Assembly: GCA_016839405.1 (NCBI GenBank)
Contig: JAEOUJ010000349.1
Coordinates: 1 to 6,418 of the forward strand
Length of the DNA stretch: 6,418 nt
Source of the DNA: Candidatus Gerdarchaeota archaeon
GTDB taxonomy: Archaea; Asgardarchaeota; Heimdallarchaeia; JABLTI01
Reading direction: 5' to 3'
Below are positions 5,175-6,418 of the stretch, one piece after another. Both the position numbers and the translations under genes were made by a program. Position 1 is the stretch's first letter, and each line of letters starts with the position of its first letter. The notes under the pieces were generated by a model. The model saw only the letters and a program-made list of their open reading frames with translations, was not told the DNA's origin and ran no database searches.

Positions 5175-6418
5175 ATGATTGAAGTAATAGTAGAAGAAGC
5201 TATGAAAAGTGCTAATTCAATCAATTTAGATGCAATAGAAGTTTTTATGCAAAAGAAAAATCTTAAACGTATTGAGATATCAGGTGGAGTGATAAAAAAT
5301 ATAATTGAACAAGAACGATCAGGTCTTGCATTAAGATCAATAATGAACAATCAAATGAGTTTTGTAACCTCAAATTCAGTCGATAAAATTCATGAAACAG
5401 TTGAGCTTGCTGCCCAAAATGCTCAAAAATCAATGCAAAAAATTTCTCATAATTTTGTTAACAAGAAATACATAACTCCTGTGCAACAAATACGGGATTC
5501 CCGTTTAATTGATTTGACATTGGATGAAATGTGTGATCGAATAAATGAAATATTATCATCAATCAAACAATCAAAACCAGTAATAAATCTCGATGGTAAT
5601 GTGCAAATAGAAACAGAGGAACGTTTAATTGCTAATTCTGAAGATTTATGGAAGAGAGAAGTTGGTACTCGTTTACAGGCTAATATTTGGACTACTATTA
5701 AAGTTGGAGATTTTATTGGTGTTGGATCTGGTTATTTAACCTCTCGTCTTTTAACAGATAATTGGCAAAAAATTTTCAATATGTCTATTCAAACAGCTTT
5801 ATCCCAACAAGGAAGAAAAAAATTATCTATTGGTAAACCAAAAGGGATTATCTTAAGTCCACAAGCAGCTGCTAAAATTCTTGCCTATGGGTTGATTCCC
5901 TCTTTTAGTATTTCAAGTGGTAGTTTTAGTGGTGATTCATTAAGGAGTTGTAGGTTCAACAATAATTTACAATTAATTGATGATCCAACTTATCCAGGTG
6001 CTCAAAATACATTTGGATGGGATGATGAAGGTTATCCAAGTAAACCAAGGATTGTTGTGAGTGGCGGAAAATGTCGTAGATTACTTGGCATGAATTTTTC
6101 ATGTTTTGATGATAATGATAAAAATTTAACAAAAGGAAACTGCTATCGTGCTAGTTTTTCAAATATAGAATCTAGAAGCTATTTTTATCCTCCAATAATT
6201 TTGCCATCTAATTTCATTATTAAACAACGTAAACAATCTTCTAATGATCTTGTTCGGGACTTGACAAATGGAATTTATATTAAAGAAATAAGTGATGCTC
6301 AAGATACAAACTATTATTCAGGTGACTTCATAGTTTCTATCATAGAGGGTTATGAAATTAAAAATGGTGAAATAACTAATCCAATTTTACCTTGCTATTG
6401 TTCTGGAAATATTTATCA
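5175..6418 (+). CDS. pmbA: PmbA/TldE-family subunit, 3' end outside window
   Basis: Non-catalytic partner of TldD; in E. coli the heteromer needs both. The frame is open from ATG 5175 to the window end (414 codons), so only a short C-terminal piece of an about 440-450 residue protein is missing. Seen: N-terminal LDAIEVFMQKKNLKRIEISGG (about residues 18-38), then RSGLALRSIMN, LWKREVGTRLQANIWTT mid-protein, KPKGIILSPQAAAKIL in the C-terminal domain, DDPTYPGAQNTFGWDDEGYPSK (the P-G-...-F-D-D-E-G block), YYSGDFIVSIIEGYEIKNGEIT, and the start of the terminal SGNIY segment. There is no HExxxH or other paired-His motif where TldD has its zinc helix, as expected for the TldE side. It starts on the base after the tldD stop (TGA-ATG), with its SD inside tldD, so the two are co-transcribed and translationally coupled. 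Start and family are well supported. Confidence 0.92.
   Translation, partial: MIEVIVEEAMKSANSINLDAIEVFMQKKNLKRIEISGGVIKNIIEQERSGLALRSIMNNQMSFVTSNSVDKIHETVELAAQNAQKSMQKISHNFVNKKYITPVQQIRDSRLIDLTLDEMCDRINEILSSIKQSKPVINLDGNVQIETEERLIANSEDLWKREVGTRLQANIWTTIKVGDFIGVGSGYLTSRLLTDNWQKIFNMSIQTALSQQGRKKLSIGKPKGIILSPQAAAKILAYGLIPSFSISSGSFSGDSLRSCRFNNNLQLIDDPTYPGAQNTFGWDDEGYPSKPRIVVSGGKCRRLLGMNFSCFDDNDKNLTKGNCYRASFSNIESRSYFYPPIILPSNFIIKQRKQSSNDLVRDLTNGIYIKEISDAQDTNYYSGDFIVSIIEGYEIKNGEITNPILPCYCSGNIY

Noticed and set aside
5150..5350. Minus-strand ORF of 66 codons at the tldD/pmbA junction
   Set aside because: Opposite the conserved pmbA N-terminus; its Ile/Phe-rich sequence is that of a shadow frame.
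1..6418. tRNA or rRNA genes, CRISPR repeats, insertion sequences or phage features
   Set aside because: None seen; almost the whole window is taken up by conserved protein genes with short gaps.

Overview
The window is AT-rich chromosomal DNA from an archaeon. The evidence is a set of archaeal or archaeal/eukaryotic-type proteins: RNA polymerase subunit Rpo3 (RpoD) with ferredoxin-like cysteine motifs, ribosomal protein eL18 (L18e), archaeal-type uL13 and uS9, and an archaeal NadM-type NMN adenylyltransferase. Promoter-like sites are TATA boxes about 25 bp ahead of the expected transcript starts, and several genes have Shine-Dalgarno (SD) sequences. I cannot fix the lineage from the sequence. 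An uncultivated AT-rich group (Asgard or TACK archaea, for example) would fit, but that is a guess.

Layout: (1) 1-242, the 3' end of an O6-alkylguanine-DNA alkyltransferase gene (+), overlapping tail-to-tail by 4 bases with (2) nadM (-, 239-760). (3) 761-964 is a divergent promoter region. Its right half is the rpo3 mRNA leader, which holds an imperfect hairpin and a 22-codon upstream ORF that runs across the rpo3 start codon. (4) 965-3151 is the operon rpo3 - eL18 - uL13 - uS9 (+), closed by a short GC hairpin and a long T-tract. (5) 3249-3641 is a stand-alone HEPN-family protein. (6) 3711 to the window end is a tldD-pmbA/tldE pair, with pmbA starting on the base after the tldD stop and cut off by the window edge. 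pmbA is a real gene of at least 414 codons.

Rpo3, eL18, uL13 and uS9 are transcription and translation core genes in their usual archaeal order. The usual flanks (uS13-uS4-uS11 upstream; rpoN-rpoK downstream) are missing, so the cluster is a rearranged fragment. TldD and PmbA normally form one heteromeric metalloprotease that degrades unfolded peptides. This TldD is notable because its metal-site helix appears to read HExxH rather than the family's HExxxH.

Nothing here is a clear undescribed system. The best candidates for a second look are the TldD metal-site change, the HEPN/TldD-PmbA neighbourhood, and the rpo3 leader with its overlapping upstream ORF and hairpin.
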